Source: Cyanidiococcus yangmingshanensis
Lineage: Eukaryota > Rhodophyta > Bangiophyceae > Cyanidiales > Cyanidiaceae
Assembly: GCA_013995675.1 (NCBI GenBank)
Contig: VWRR01000019.1
Coordinates: 62,001 to 126,000, forward strand
Direction: 5' to 3'
Length of the DNA stretch: 64,000 bases
Shown: piece after piece, positions 55,052 through 64,000 of the stretch
Layout of the letters: the number at the start of each line of letters is the position of its first letter
Position numbering within the stretch: the stretch's first letter is position 1
Notes under the pieces: generated by a model
Told to the model about the DNA's origin: nothing
What the model saw: the letters and a program-made list of their open reading frames with translations, nothing else
Database searches by the model: none
Translations under genes and position numbers: made by a program

Positions 55052-56592
55052 CCATTCTCTTAGTGACCCTTCAATTCCTGTACATCAAAATGCTACATTG
55101 TTGCCCATCTGCGGATGAAGCTACGTGGAACCGCTCTACTCTCTGCAAAAGCTAACATCCTTTTTCCAAAGCAGCTGGTGGTTCTCGGAGTTGTAAAAAC
55201 TGCGGGCTTAGTGCCCTCTTCGTGACCTGTCAGAGAAAATTTTCGTAACCCAGTGATCAGCGTGCTGCACGCGATACATTGGGGTTGCCGTCATTAGTCG
55301 CAGAGACCAGCTGGAAGCATAGAGAAAACGTTTACATTTTGTCTTGCAGAATTCAAATGCAGGCGGGTGTATTTTCCTCGAAATGAGAAGCTCACATTCC
55401 GCAATGAATTCGCTTAGTACTCCACGAGGTTATGGAATGAGCCGCATGGATGAGATAAGAATAATTGAAGATACCTCGATCAAAGAAGCAAGCGCTTCCT
55501 TCTGTACAAAAGATGAATTCATAAGCTTTTTTTTCTAAAAGAAGATAGGAGCGAGCGACTTGGATCAATCTCAGTCCGATAAAGCCCATCTGGCGGATCG
55601 CTCTCCTCATGCTCAGAAAAAAGTTCGTGAATGAAATGGGAGTCTTCACAAAAGGGAAATCTGAATCTGAAATTGACTAGTTTAATGAAAGATGCACCAA
55701 AAGTGGTTAACAAATTTGCAAGGAATGGTTGCTAAATTTCCGGCCCACCCAAGTCGTAGAAACTAAGAATTCATCAAAGGTTATGATCTAGAGTGATATA
55801 TTTCAGCTGCAGGGCCTCAGTATCAAAATCCACTAAAATCTCACAAAGTTCGGCCGGAGCGATAAAATTCGAAAACCCGATGCGATATTTTAGGATCCTC
55901 TGTCGTCCGAATTTCGATGCGCATTCTGATTTGTTCAAAAAATTTAAGGGATATGCCGCTCTATGGAAAGTATTCGAGAGGGTCCAAACCGCAGATCATT
56001 GAACAGTTTGACCATCTAAAATCGCATCCAGATTATCATTAGGGTGTAATGGTTTTTGCGGTTGCGTTTCAGTTCAATAGCGCAATCTATAAAATCCACA
56101 GAGCTGCTGACAACAGAATAAATGGTTGCCGCCCTCGTATTTGTAGGGAACAAAGGATTCCTTGAAAGCTGAGAACAGATTTCTAAGCAGGATTAATGCT
56201 CGTCACATCGTCTTTTAATTGCTACAATATTGGCCCTGGATTAACCCCGAAGATCCTTATGGTTCTCTGAGGTCCCCTCTGAAGCCCTCGAATCCAAAAT
56301 TAGCTAGAAAAATGCTCTCACGCCGCATCGAGCGATGACACTGGCGAATAAAACATGAAGGGACACGCAGCTGAACTCTCAACGCCTATTCAGAAGTATG
56401 TTGATGTCAATAGGGAGATTCTAGCAGCTGATGTTTAGCGCCGCCTTTGCAAAGTTCGGAGCCCCAGCCAACTGTGATCGCATCTCTTTTGTTGCTGTGC
56501 AAAAAACCATGCGATTTATTAACTGGAGCTGGCAAACAAGTGCCTTCCCGAGGAAGATATGGATACTTCTCTGATATTGGCCACAATCACGA
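55052..56592. other. AT-rich convergent intergenic region
   Basis: About 1.5 kb between the 3' ends of the Sel1-repeat gene (+) and IMP1 (-). It is markedly AT-rich and contains only short open frames. No repeat or RNA recognised. Confidence 0.45.
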
Positions 56593-57198
56593 TCAAGTTG
56601 TCGATGAGGCTTTGCCCAAGTCAGCAGGCGGAGGGGCTATATGTCCTGCATTTTCGAGGGGCAGGATTCGATAAAGAACCCGGCCGCGAATCAACGATAC
56701 CGGTACCGGTCCATATTGCCTCGAGTCCGTGCTGTTCGCTGGGTTATCTCCCTCCAGCCACACGTGGCCCTGCGGTATCGCAATGAAAGAAACCAGACTG
56801 CCTCTTCGAACAAGCTCTGGATGCGATTCCTCTATTCTGTCAGCGGTTTTGTTCGAAACACTAACCTTTTCACCACTCAAAGCAATAACTCGTTTGCAAA
56901 CACTCATTCGAGGATTCTGGGGCGAAACAGCAACGATAACGTCAGCACGTTCGACCTCTCGAAGTTGTGGCGTCAGGTGTTCGAGGATCACAACATCCCC
57001 ATCGGCACTTAAAGTTGGCAACATAGAAGGTCCGATGCAAATCATTAACTCACCAACGTTTCTCTGAAACATGTACAGGGCTGCCGCGAACTTTAAGAGC
57101 GAGGCTCCACGCAACGGAAGCTCCGGCACGCTTCGAAAAATAGACTTTGCAGTTCGAAATAAAAACCTTGGTATTTTGAAAGCAGTGCCATCAAGCAT
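56593..57198 (-). CDS. Mitochondrial inner membrane protease subunit 1 (IMP1-like)
   Basis: A 201-residue protein, in the usual size range. It is a signal-peptidase-family serine protease with a Ser/Lys dyad: S58 in IGPSMLPTLSADGD and K102 in VCKRVIALSGEKV. The GDNPANSTDSRQYGPVP box is the eukaryotic IMP version of the SPase GDN motif and fixes the assignment; YGPVP and an N-terminal hydrophobic segment (LLKFAAALYMF) agree with IMP1 more than IMP2. It cleaves sorting signals of proteins inserted into the mitochondrial inner membrane. It is divergent from the DTD gene, with 249 bases between the two start codons, so a shared promoter region is likely. Confidence 0.92.
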   Translation of the reverse strand: MLDGTAFKIPRFLFRTAKSIFRSVPELPLRGASLLKFAAALYMFQRNVGELMICIGPSMLPTLSADGDVVILEHLTPQLREVERADVIVAVSPQNPRMSVCKRVIALSGEKVSVSNKTADRIEESHPELVRRGSLVSFIAIPQGHVWLEGDNPANSTDSRQYGPVPVSLIRGRVLYRILPLENAGHIAPPPADLGKASSTT

Positions 57199-57447
57199 AA
57201 CTATTTTTCCTATTTGAGGCTATCGTTCTTTTTCTGCTAGTAGAAGCGATTTGCTGACTAAAACTCGCAAAACGCTCCGAAACGAATCCGTAAGCCATGC
57301 GACGTGCCACAGGATCGCGTGACGGTCAATACGCGTATGTAGTCGACTACATCTACGTTTTTCAAGTGGGTCCCAGACGGGTGATCTGCAAGGCCGGAAA
57401 AATTTTCAAGCTGCTCTCGTAGGAGTTAACATCATACCTGAAAAGCG

Positions 57448-57936
57448 ATGAGAGCAGTGATTCAACGAGTTGCACAGGCTTCTGTCTCCGGAGGCGGGAA
57501 AACTGCGTCAATTGGACGTGGCCTCTGTGTTTTCATTGGAATCGCACAAGAAGACTCCGAGGAAGATATCAACTTGATTTGTCGTCGAATCACCGAGCTG
57601 AAGCTGTTTCCTGAGGAAACCCAAGTGTCGGAGACGAAAGAAAGCCGCGGCCGCTGGGCTCGAAGTGTTGTAGACGCCAACGGGGAAATCTTGCTGATAT
57701 CACAGTTTACACTGCATGGGGTTTTCAAAAGCAATAAATCAGTGTCATTTCACCGCAGTATGGCACCAGATCAGGCCAAGATTTTCTTCGAAAAGTTACA
57801 CGCAACGTTGCAGAATTCAGTGCCGCATCCTGAGGCGGTGAAGTGCTGCGTCTTTGGAAGCTACATGAATGTATCCGTTGTGAACGATGGACCGGTCACC
57901 ATTCTGGTTGACTCTAAGCAACCCAAGGGTTCTTAA
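57448..57936 (+). CDS. DTD1: D-aminoacyl-tRNA deacylase (DTD)
   Basis: A 162-residue protein starting MRAVIQRVAQASVSGGG, standard for DTD. The catalytic motifs SQFTL (85-89) and NDGPVT, with the Gly-cisPro pair at 148-149, are intact, as are GLCVFIGIAQED and FHRSMAPDQAKIF. DTD removes D-amino acids (and glycine mischarged on tRNA-Ala) from tRNAs, preventing their use in translation. The length is slightly above the bacterial form and matches eukaryotic DTD1. The frame is unbroken. It sits divergently beside IMP1. Confidence 0.95.
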   Translation: MRAVIQRVAQASVSGGGKTASIGRGLCVFIGIAQEDSEEDINLICRRITELKLFPEETQVSETKESRGRWARSVVDANGEILLISQFTLHGVFKSNKSVSFHRSMAPDQAKIFFEKLHATLQNSVPHPEAVKCCVFGSYMNVSVVNDGPVTILVDSKQPKGS

Positions 57937-59421
57937 AGGGCGAGCGACTCGAAGAAGTTCCCTGCATACTTGGACTTGGCGCCTCTGGTGGCATTTTCTT
58001 CCAATTCGCTGCTTGGTTTATCAGTGCCGTGTTTTGTAGGAAACATTATGAGCCATTGGGTTTATGTTTCTTTGAAAAGCAACGCCGATCCAGATGATCT
58101 CTCTCCGTCTGACATTTTTTGGTCTCAGCAGAGTATTTTGCATGGGTTCTGCGATGTAAAGAATGAATACCACCCGAATTGCGAGACATATTGAAATCCG
58201 TGTCGAACTAGATGTTCTTTGCTCCATAATGGTGCAGGTACCTGCGATCGCCAAAGGCCCGCACTACATGGGAACCTTGCTTTAGCATTCTTCATGGCTC
58301 TAATGCTGGTTTTCTCTCTCGTGCCCTGTGGCAATATCGAGAGAAACTTGACGGCTTGAAATGAAAAATAATTCGCTCACGAATAAATCAACTCATACGC
58401 GAGACCCTCGTCAGAAAAATCTCTCAAAGTCAAGCGGACGACGTGCTTCACAGAGTCACTGTCAAAGCAAGCATGATCTGTAGAGAAGGAGTCTTTAATT
58501 TTGCAACCGACATTCCTCAAAAGAACACATCACTTGAGATAGCGCTTCGGTTCTCCGCGTGATCCCGAAAACCGGTTCTTGTGTAGAAACCCAGTCTCAA
58601 GGCTCTACTCAAACAACTTTTTCCGACTGGATGCGTTTCAGTGCTTGGCACATGAATCAGGCTCTTTCCTAGGCGTCGAAAGTTTGCACCTAATTCGACG
58701 GTGGCCTCCGTTCGAAAGAGCTCACATGTGGGCGATATTACAGAAAAAAGCCATCACTTTTGCTGAATTTTTGCTCACATCCAAGCTCATGAATGCTCTT
58801 GGGAGAATTCATGGAATTGTAGTTCGAGGAGCTGGAGCTCAAACCAAGAGATCTACCTAGTGGTCAGTACTCTCTTTGAATCCTGCGCAACATGTGCCAA
58901 TTCACTCACAGCTTAGGGATCCAAAATTTCGAAATTGATTCGACAGCCGAAATCGCTGATTGCCTCACAATTGCTCGATGTTTTCATCGCTGCTGTATTC
59001 CATAGCTCTCTTCATTTTTTGCGCCCAGTTGGACTCTACTCTACCGAGGTTTTTGATGTCAGATGGTGCCGCTATCGAGAGACAGCCCTAAAGGTCGTGA
59101 GGCTCGATATCGAATATCGACATGTTAGTAAATAGTTCTAAAGTCAAACGAGAAGCCATAAAAAGAGACCCGGGAAAAGTTATGCCTCCAGTATGCTTTT
59201 CCAAAGCAGAATCTTGATAAAGCAATACTTGTGAGCTAACATTAAAAGCTTTCGCTTCCTTGGGGTCGTTATTTGATCCTCTAATGATTTTTCAGGTCTC
59301 TGCAAGTTCTCAGTGACAATTTCAAGGGTTGAAGTAATCTACGCGACGTTGTCGAGACGTACCGGGAGCGCCCGCGCTCGCCTGTTGCCACAACATAGAT
59401 CCGCTGCTCTCTTTGGACTTG
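57937..59421. other. AT-rich intergenic region
   Basis: About 1.5 kb between two plus-strand genes, without a supported gene. Open frames of up to about 95 codons (for example 58579-58860) have no recognisable features. Confidence 0.4.
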
Positions 59422-60594
59422 ATGAGCGGGTACCGCGTGGGCGGAGCTCTGTTGATCGTGGGCGTTGCTGCTCTTTGGGTTACCTCAAGCGAGGTTACGC
59501 AGAGGATTTTTTTCGAAAATTCGTTTTCGAAACCTGTACTTTTCAGTTATCTCTCGCAATCGCTTTTCGCGTTATTTCTGCTCCAAAAGATTTTTGGCAG
59601 ATGCAACGACGACGACGGGAATTCCGCTCGAACTTCAGTTGAAAGCTGTGTCGAAACGGGGGGAGCTGAAGTGAAAGGTTCAACCGACTCGAATACTGGT
59701 TTGCGAGCAGCCAATGAAGTACGACTTTCGGTTCCTGACCAACCAAGTGCTCGGCAGCGGTGCCAGTTCTCAGCGACTCTGCGTAGCAGTTTTGTTCTCG
59801 CACCGATCTGGTTTCTTTCCAATCTCTTGTATAACTTGAGCCTGACCTTTACATCGGTCGCGTCATCATCCATAATTTCATCGCTTTCTTGCGTATTTGT
59901 GCTCATCTTTGGAGCGCTTCTTGGAGTAGAGGGCTTTCACCGGTATCGATTTCTGGCAGTTGTCCTGAATATAATAGGGATGTGCTGTGTCTCTTTTTCT
60001 GACGTGTCCTCTTCCGGTAACCGAACAATGCTTGGAGATGCATTATCACTTATAGCTGCAGTGCTCTACGCTTTTCAGACGGTTCTGATCAAGAAGCTGC
60101 TCGGTTCTCAGGGAGAACGCAGAGTCAGTCAATTTCTTGGATACCTAGGTGGGCTCTGTCTGGTTTTTGGTTGGCCACTAGTTTTGTTGTGTCATATCAC
60201 GGAAATCGAAAGCGTTGAAGTTCCTTCACCAAGAACTTTGTCACTCGTGTTTATGAATGGTCTGATCGGTGGGGTCTTTAGCGACTATTTATGGGCTCTT
60301 GCGATCTGTTACACTTCGGCTCTTGCGGCATCTCTTGCCCTTTCTTTGACGATTCCGTTCTCAGTTCTGGCCGATGGAATCTTGCGGCATTCAAGCTACA
60401 GCCCGCTGTATCTCGTTGGAGCTGTTCTCGTTGTTATTGGATTCATTCTGGCAAATGTAGACTGTCCCAAGCAGATAAGATCCCCTTACAACAAGTACTC
60501 AGAAACAACGTCAACCGAAAGCGGCCTTCAACACAAAACCCTATGTCCACATGAAAGAGCATTGATATTGCAAAATCGGCACTGCGAAAGTTGA
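59422..60594 (+). CDS. SLC35F5-like drug/metabolite-type transporter
   Basis: A 390-residue protein from the ATG at 59422 (MSGYRVGGALLIVGVAALWV). It has about ten hydrophobic segments, typical of the DMT superfamily. Matches to SLC35F5 and its plant and yeast relatives include VTSSEVTQRIFFEN, APIWFLSNLLYNLSL, SSSIISSLSCVFVL, MLGDALSLIAAVLYAFQTVLIKK, FMNGLIGGVFSDYLWA and LALSLTIPFSVLADG. The loop between the second and third segments is hydrophilic and probably cytosolic. Substrate and membrane are unknown; relatives are placed in vacuolar or Golgi membranes. The 3' end is only 56 bases from the end of the convergent SPX gene, so the transcripts may overlap. Confidence 0.88.
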   Translation: MSGYRVGGALLIVGVAALWVTSSEVTQRIFFENSFSKPVLFSYLSQSLFALFLLQKIFGRCNDDDGNSARTSVESCVETGGAEVKGSTDSNTGLRAANEVRLSVPDQPSARQRCQFSATLRSSFVLAPIWFLSNLLYNLSLTFTSVASSSIISSLSCVFVLIFGALLGVEGFHRYRFLAVVLNIIGMCCVSFSDVSSSGNRTMLGDALSLIAAVLYAFQTVLIKKLLGSQGERRVSQFLGYLGGLCLVFGWPLVLLCHITEIESVEVPSPRTLSLVFMNGLIGGVFSDYLWALAICYTSALAASLALSLTIPFSVLADGILRHSSYSPLYLVGAVLVVIGFILANVDCPKQIRSPYNKYSETTSTESGLQHKTLCPHERALILQNRHCES

Positions 60595-60650
60595 GCGACG
60601 ATGCATTCTGCGCCTCGTGAGTTTGACTAATTTGCAAATATGAACGAACT

Positions 60651-61745
60651 CTAAAACTGGTGAACCGCAGTTTCTTGCCGATTTTTCCTCGAGGGTGAAG
60701 CCGGTAGGTCACCCTTTCGCAACAAGTCCGGTTTCTCATGGGAAGTTCGTTCAAGAGCTTTTCCATGCACAGACGTTTGTGGTGTATCATGCGCAAGAAG
60801 TTTCGTGTGAGGAAGAAGCGCAACAGGCTCCTTCGAGTCACCATCTTGACCAATTTGTGAAACGGCGAGATGATTGAGCAAACTCAGTCTTCGCTCGGCT
60901 TCGAGAACCATTGAACGCAAGTTTTCACTCTGGAGGAAGAAAGGGGTCCGTAAAACCCCAGCCAGGTATGTTCTTCGAAGTTTGGTTCCCCTCTTCTTGT
61001 CGTATTTCTTCAGCGCTTTCCGAAACCCTAGGTAATTCACCGCAGCATAATTCTGGAGCAGTATCAAGTCGTCGTGCAATCTTTTCAGCCTGAGCGAAAG
61101 GTTTCCAATTTCGCTCATACAAAAGCTTTGCTGCGCCTTACAGCCGGTCAAAAATTTGCTGATTTCACGCTGTATAATTTCATTCCGAATAATTAAATCC
61201 TCCAGTTGCTCCAGGAAAAAGTCATTGACTTTGTCGAGCTCTCGATGCAACAAATCGAAGAACCCGTGGTTATCACGCTCGCGTGGAATACGTTCTTTAT
61301 TGACCTTCTCTAGAAGCTCCAGCGGCGGTGCTTCCGAAAGATCAGTGTCAGAGTCTGAGTCAGCGGCACTTGATAAGGGCGGTGAGGTCGAAAGCCTTGA
61401 ACGTTTGTTATGAGGTCCGGAGCGCATATCCTGCCTCGGCAAAGCAGTTTCGGAGGCGCCGGCTACTTCTGCTTTGGGTGTTTGCTTCGGAAATCTTGCA
61501 TTATCAGCAACCTTTCCGTCAGCGAGTTCCCTGTTTGTGGACTCTTCGACAGCAGACGGAGCTTCGGCGCAAGCTGAAAGTGTTCGCGCAGGAGCACTCC
61601 CCGAAGCACCTTCAGGGAAGCGATGTTGCTCGTCCCGAGCCTCGGTTTTAAGTAGTTTCTTAAGACTCTTATAGTCAACGAAGAGGTTCCTCCACTCACA
61701 AGGAGCCTTCTCAACAGTTTCACGAAGTCTCTTTCCAAACTTCAT
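60651..61745 (-). CDS. SPX-domain protein
   Basis: A 364-residue protein starting MKFGKRLRETVEKAPCEWRN, the canonical SPX start. The SPX domain is split as usual: helices with FVDYKSLKKLLK at about residue 23, a long Ser-rich spacer (to about residue 150), then FFDLLHRELDKVNDFFLEQL, HDDLILLQNYAAVNYLGFRK and ALKKYDKKRG. The Lys-rich cluster (KKLLK, KALKKYDKK) binds inositol pyrophosphates and reports phosphate status. No EXS, RING, MFS or VTC domain follows, so it is an SPX-only protein like plant SPX1-4, which restrain phosphate-starvation MYB factors. A GARP-type MYB lies 8 kb away, but a link is only a speculation. Convergent with the SLC35F-like gene. Confidence 0.93.
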   Translation of the reverse strand: MKFGKRLRETVEKAPCEWRNLFVDYKSLKKLLKTEARDEQHRFPEGASGSAPARTLSACAEAPSAVEESTNRELADGKVADNARFPKQTPKAEVAGASETALPRQDMRSGPHNKRSRLSTSPPLSSAADSDSDTDLSEAPPLELLEKVNKERIPRERDNHGFFDLLHRELDKVNDFFLEQLEDLIIRNEIIQREISKFLTGCKAQQSFCMSEIGNLSLRLKRLHDDLILLQNYAAVNYLGFRKALKKYDKKRGTKLRRTYLAGVLRTPFFLQSENLRSMVLEAERRLSLLNHLAVSQIGQDGDSKEPVALLPHTKLLAHDTPQTSVHGKALERTSHEKPDLLRKGDLPASPSRKNRQETAVHQF

Positions 61746-63321
61746 GGTGTCCAGAGAAAACTGCGCGACTCACTTGCGCGACGCCTCTAATCGCGTTCCA
61801 ACTCCGTTTATAGGGCACAAGCTCAAGAGAATACTTCCCTCGTGAAATCCCAGCTCTTTGTTGCGATTCAGTCAAACTACGGTTCGAAAATTAGATGGAT
61901 TTGAGCGGTTTGCGAGGCGGGCAACTTTTTGCTCTTCTCGTGGGCTAGAACCGAATCCGCCGAATCCTGCCTGGTGGTGGGACGCGATCCACGCAGGCGG
62001 CTCAGACGCAGCAAGGCGCTCCTGACAAGAGACGAGGACCTGCAGCGATCCCGCTGGTTGCGTCATTAGGGGAATCTACGGAGGATTTTCTTTTTATTTG
62101 ATTTGATGTTTAGGGTTACATGCGTGCATGAGTAGTTGCAACGACGCTTGAGATACTAGTTTGCTGGGTACAAAAAACGTTCAACACCGACAGATGCGAT
62201 TCCGTTGCATGGAGAACGCTAAAGCCACCTAGTTCACGTTTTCTACTGCCTAGCCCAGCAAGATGAAAAGAGATTCACTCTATGATCCATTTTGCAACAA
62301 TCTTTTCGATATTTGCCTTACACTGAATATTTCAAGCAAATACAAATGCAAACATGAATTACACAATCGAGGATGGTGGCTCTGTCTGGCTCGCAGCCTG
62401 CAGACTTTGGCATTCTCGACCTCGGATCTTGACCCTGCTTGTAGAGAGTCGGGACACTACGTTGCATCTGGCGGTTCCGATCTACCGTTAGGCTATTCCG
62501 AAAATCTGAAATTGCTCAAGTTCCACGGGCAGGCTCTTCGGTCTCGCATAGTCGTCTCAAAATACTTTGCTTGTAGGGAAGAGATTGAGGCGTTTTGCGC
62601 CTATGCTCGTGGCCACCACCAAGGGTTTTGTTGGAACAAGCCTCCTCGTTTTTCGGGAGCACGATGAACGTCGGACAGGCCCTACGCATAACAATCAGAT
62701 ATCGGAAATGTGAATTATTTAAGAGGAGCTTGGGAGGCATATTGGCAAAGTTCCTTGATTCAGTGCAAACCGTTGCCTTTGACGGACTCAAACACCTTGC
62801 AGATAGTATTGCAAACCCAGACTGTTACATCGCCTTCGCTTACATTAGAGACACCATGGAAAAGACTCGAGTGATCGAACATGCTTTGTGAAATCGAAGA
62901 GCTCAATAGTATTTCCAGCAGAAGAACTCCGAGCGATTATCTGATCTGCGGAATCTTACTGCAGGGTTCTGTTCGGCATATATTTGGGTTTTATACTGAT
63001 TTACGTATGCTCGTCGACGAAAATCGCATTCTTTAAAATATCGTACTCGTGCAGAAGAGGAATGGATCATCCAACTTGGATCTTTAAAGTAAATGGATCC
63101 TCGGGATTCAAACCAAGGTTTGAGCAGTCCAAATCCTCTGAGAACCACTTGCATGCTCGTTGATGAGCGCGGCGAGTTGCAATGATGGTCAGGATTTTGC
63201 TAATCGCTTCCTTCGCATTGTCAACCACGACGGCACTGCTGTCTTTGAGTCACCGCTCACGGACTTTTCTCTTTGATTCTCGGTTACTCACGAGAATTCA
63301 GCCCACTTTTCGCTTCAAGCA
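61746..63321. other. Intergenic region with weak coding traces
   Basis: About 1.6 kb between divergent genes. On the plus strand two adjacent frames at 62263-62667 and 62595-62891 are open and moderately protein-like (LKLLKFHGQALRSRIVVSKY; ILAKFLDSVQTVAFDGLKH). They could be a small gene with a frame break or chance open frames; no family is recognised. Confidence 0.25.
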
Positions 63322-64000
63322 ATGCAAAAGAGTTCGCGGGGTTCCGAAGCTGAACTTGGTGCTTTCGCCGGCCCGGTGAGTGCGAGCAGAAGAGCGTCTG
63401 CACAGAAGCCTCGAAACGTCGCCGAAGCCTCAGCTGCTGAGGATGTCGAAATGGAGTACGATCTTAGCGCATATAAACTCTTGCATAGAGTCTGTCTTGA
63501 GTGGCCCTGCTTGTCCCTCGACTGGTGTAGGGTGCCCAGCGGAACCTCGGACCAAGACGAGTTCTGGCTTGTGCTAGGCTCTCAGGCTAGATCTTCTCGA
63601 GGGAATGGCTTGTATGTGGTCCACTTGAGCAACTTGAGCGAAATGTTGGAAGATGACACGAGCGGAGAATCAACCTCAGACGATCTCGATTGGCCAGACA
63701 AGGGCCCGTCCAAACGCGACGACAAGTCTCCGCACGTCGAGCGACTACCGCGGTTGAGTTCAGTCAAGATACCTCGTCATGAGTGCACGAATCGTGTACG
63801 TTGCTTGCCGCAGGGGCCTCACATTGTGGCATGTTGGGGCGATCACACTGGAGTTTCTGTTTTTGATCTTTCAGAAGCGCTCAATCTGTTACCACCCAAT
63901 GCAAAAAATGCGCGACCTGTTCGAAAAGAGTGCCCGCTTGAGCCAGTTTTTCGCTTTCGAGTTGGGGTTCCCGAGGGTTTTGCTTTAGACTGGTCGACGC
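63322..64000 (+). CDS. GRWD1/RRB1-like WD40 ribosome-assembly chaperone, 5' part
   Basis: From the ATG at 63322 (MQKSSRGSEAELGAFAG) one frame stays open to the window edge, giving 226 residues of a protein expected to have 450-500. After a disordered start, YDLSAYKLLHRVCLEWPCLS is the N-terminal histone-binding-protein motif of GRWD1/RRB1 and relatives. FWLVLGSQARSSRGNGLYVV, then an acidic stretch, KIPRHECTNRVRCLP and VGVPEGFALDWS follow in the GRWD1 order. The family escorts ribosomal protein L3 in yeast (Rrb1) and binds histones in animals. WD repeats continue beyond the window. Another open frame at 63182-63379 over the same start is a shadow. Confidence 0.88.
   Translation, partial: MQKSSRGSEAELGAFAGPVSASRRASAQKPRNVAEASAAEDVEMEYDLSAYKLLHRVCLEWPCLSLDWCRVPSGTSDQDEFWLVLGSQARSSRGNGLYVVHLSNLSEMLEDDTSGESTSDDLDWPDKGPSKRDDKSPHVERLPRLSSVKIPRHECTNRVRCLPQGPHIVACWGDHTGVSVFDLSEALNLLPPNAKNARPVRKECPLEPVFRFRVGVPEGFALDWST

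Noticed and set aside
57970-58860. Small open frames downstream of DTD
   Set aside because: Short, AT-rich, no conserved motif, and they overlap open frames on the other strand.
63182-63379. Small plus-strand protein starting MMVRILLIASFAL with a signal-like start
   Set aside because: It overlaps the start of the GRWD1 frame, which has clear homology, and shows no family match; its 5' half could still be a leader, but nothing supports it.
1-64000. Mobile elements, LTR or virus-like elements, CRISPR arrays, rRNA
   Set aside because: No transposase, reverse transcriptase, capsid or integrase motif, no terminal repeats, no spaced repeat array and no rRNA-like sequence was seen.

Overview
The window looks like nuclear DNA of a compact, intron-poor eukaryotic alga, most likely a unicellular red alga of the Cyanidioschyzon/Cyanidiales or Porphyridium type. 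The gene content is eukaryotic: a CCT chaperonin subunit, ARL2, MRE11, CSA/ERCC8, IWS1/Spn1, an AP180/CALM adaptor, a PHD-JmjC demethylase, an SPX protein and GRWD1. Several proteins carry organelle-type N-termini (bS21, a COQ8-type kinase, an IMP1 protease, a plastid-like membrane protein), and a GARP/MYB transcription factor points to the plant lineage. Genes are single-exon or nearly so, lie on both strands, and are separated by a few hundred to about 1600 bases. The assignment to red algae is inference; no rRNA, tRNA or organelle marker was found.

Layout. 1-8 kb: the 5' end of a coiled-coil gene running off the left edge, a bromodomain gene (+), and a minus-strand locus encoding a second bromodomain followed by a plant-type GATA finger. 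8.7-10.9 kb: a CSA/ERCC8 WD40 protein. 11.3-13.8 kb: a 102-bp tandem repeat array upstream of a bacterial-type UDP-glucose dehydrogenase, then organellar bS21 in convergent orientation. 14.6-17 kb: a two-domain DJ-1/PfpI protein. 17.6-19.7 kb: MRE11. 21-27.4 kb: a J-domain protein and a large unrecognised gene. 28-33 kb: an RNF10-like protein, a plastid-like membrane protein and ARL2. 34-41 kb: IWS1/Spn1, a COQ8/ADCK kinase and CCT3. 41.5-47 kb: a PHD-JmjC demethylase and an AP180/CALM adaptor. 47-64 kb, visibly AT-richer: a PLC-like secreted protein, a GARP regulator, a Sel1-repeat protein, a divergent IMP1/DTD pair, an SLC35F-type transporter convergent with an SPX protein, and the 5' part of GRWD1/RRB1.

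The genes do not form one pathway. Loose themes are chromatin and transcription (two bromodomains, GATA, JmjC, IWS1, GARP), DNA repair (CSA, MRE11), mitochondrial functions (COQ8, IMP1, the Sel1 protein, perhaps bS21), and phosphate or lipid signalling (SPX, PLC-like).

The most striking property is that many conserved genes are continuous in protein homology or coding character but change reading frame by one base one to three times, mostly in the +1 direction. Residual single-base errors in the assembly are the simplest explanation. I annotate each such locus as one gene and state the breaks. No virus-like element, transposon or CRISPR array was seen.
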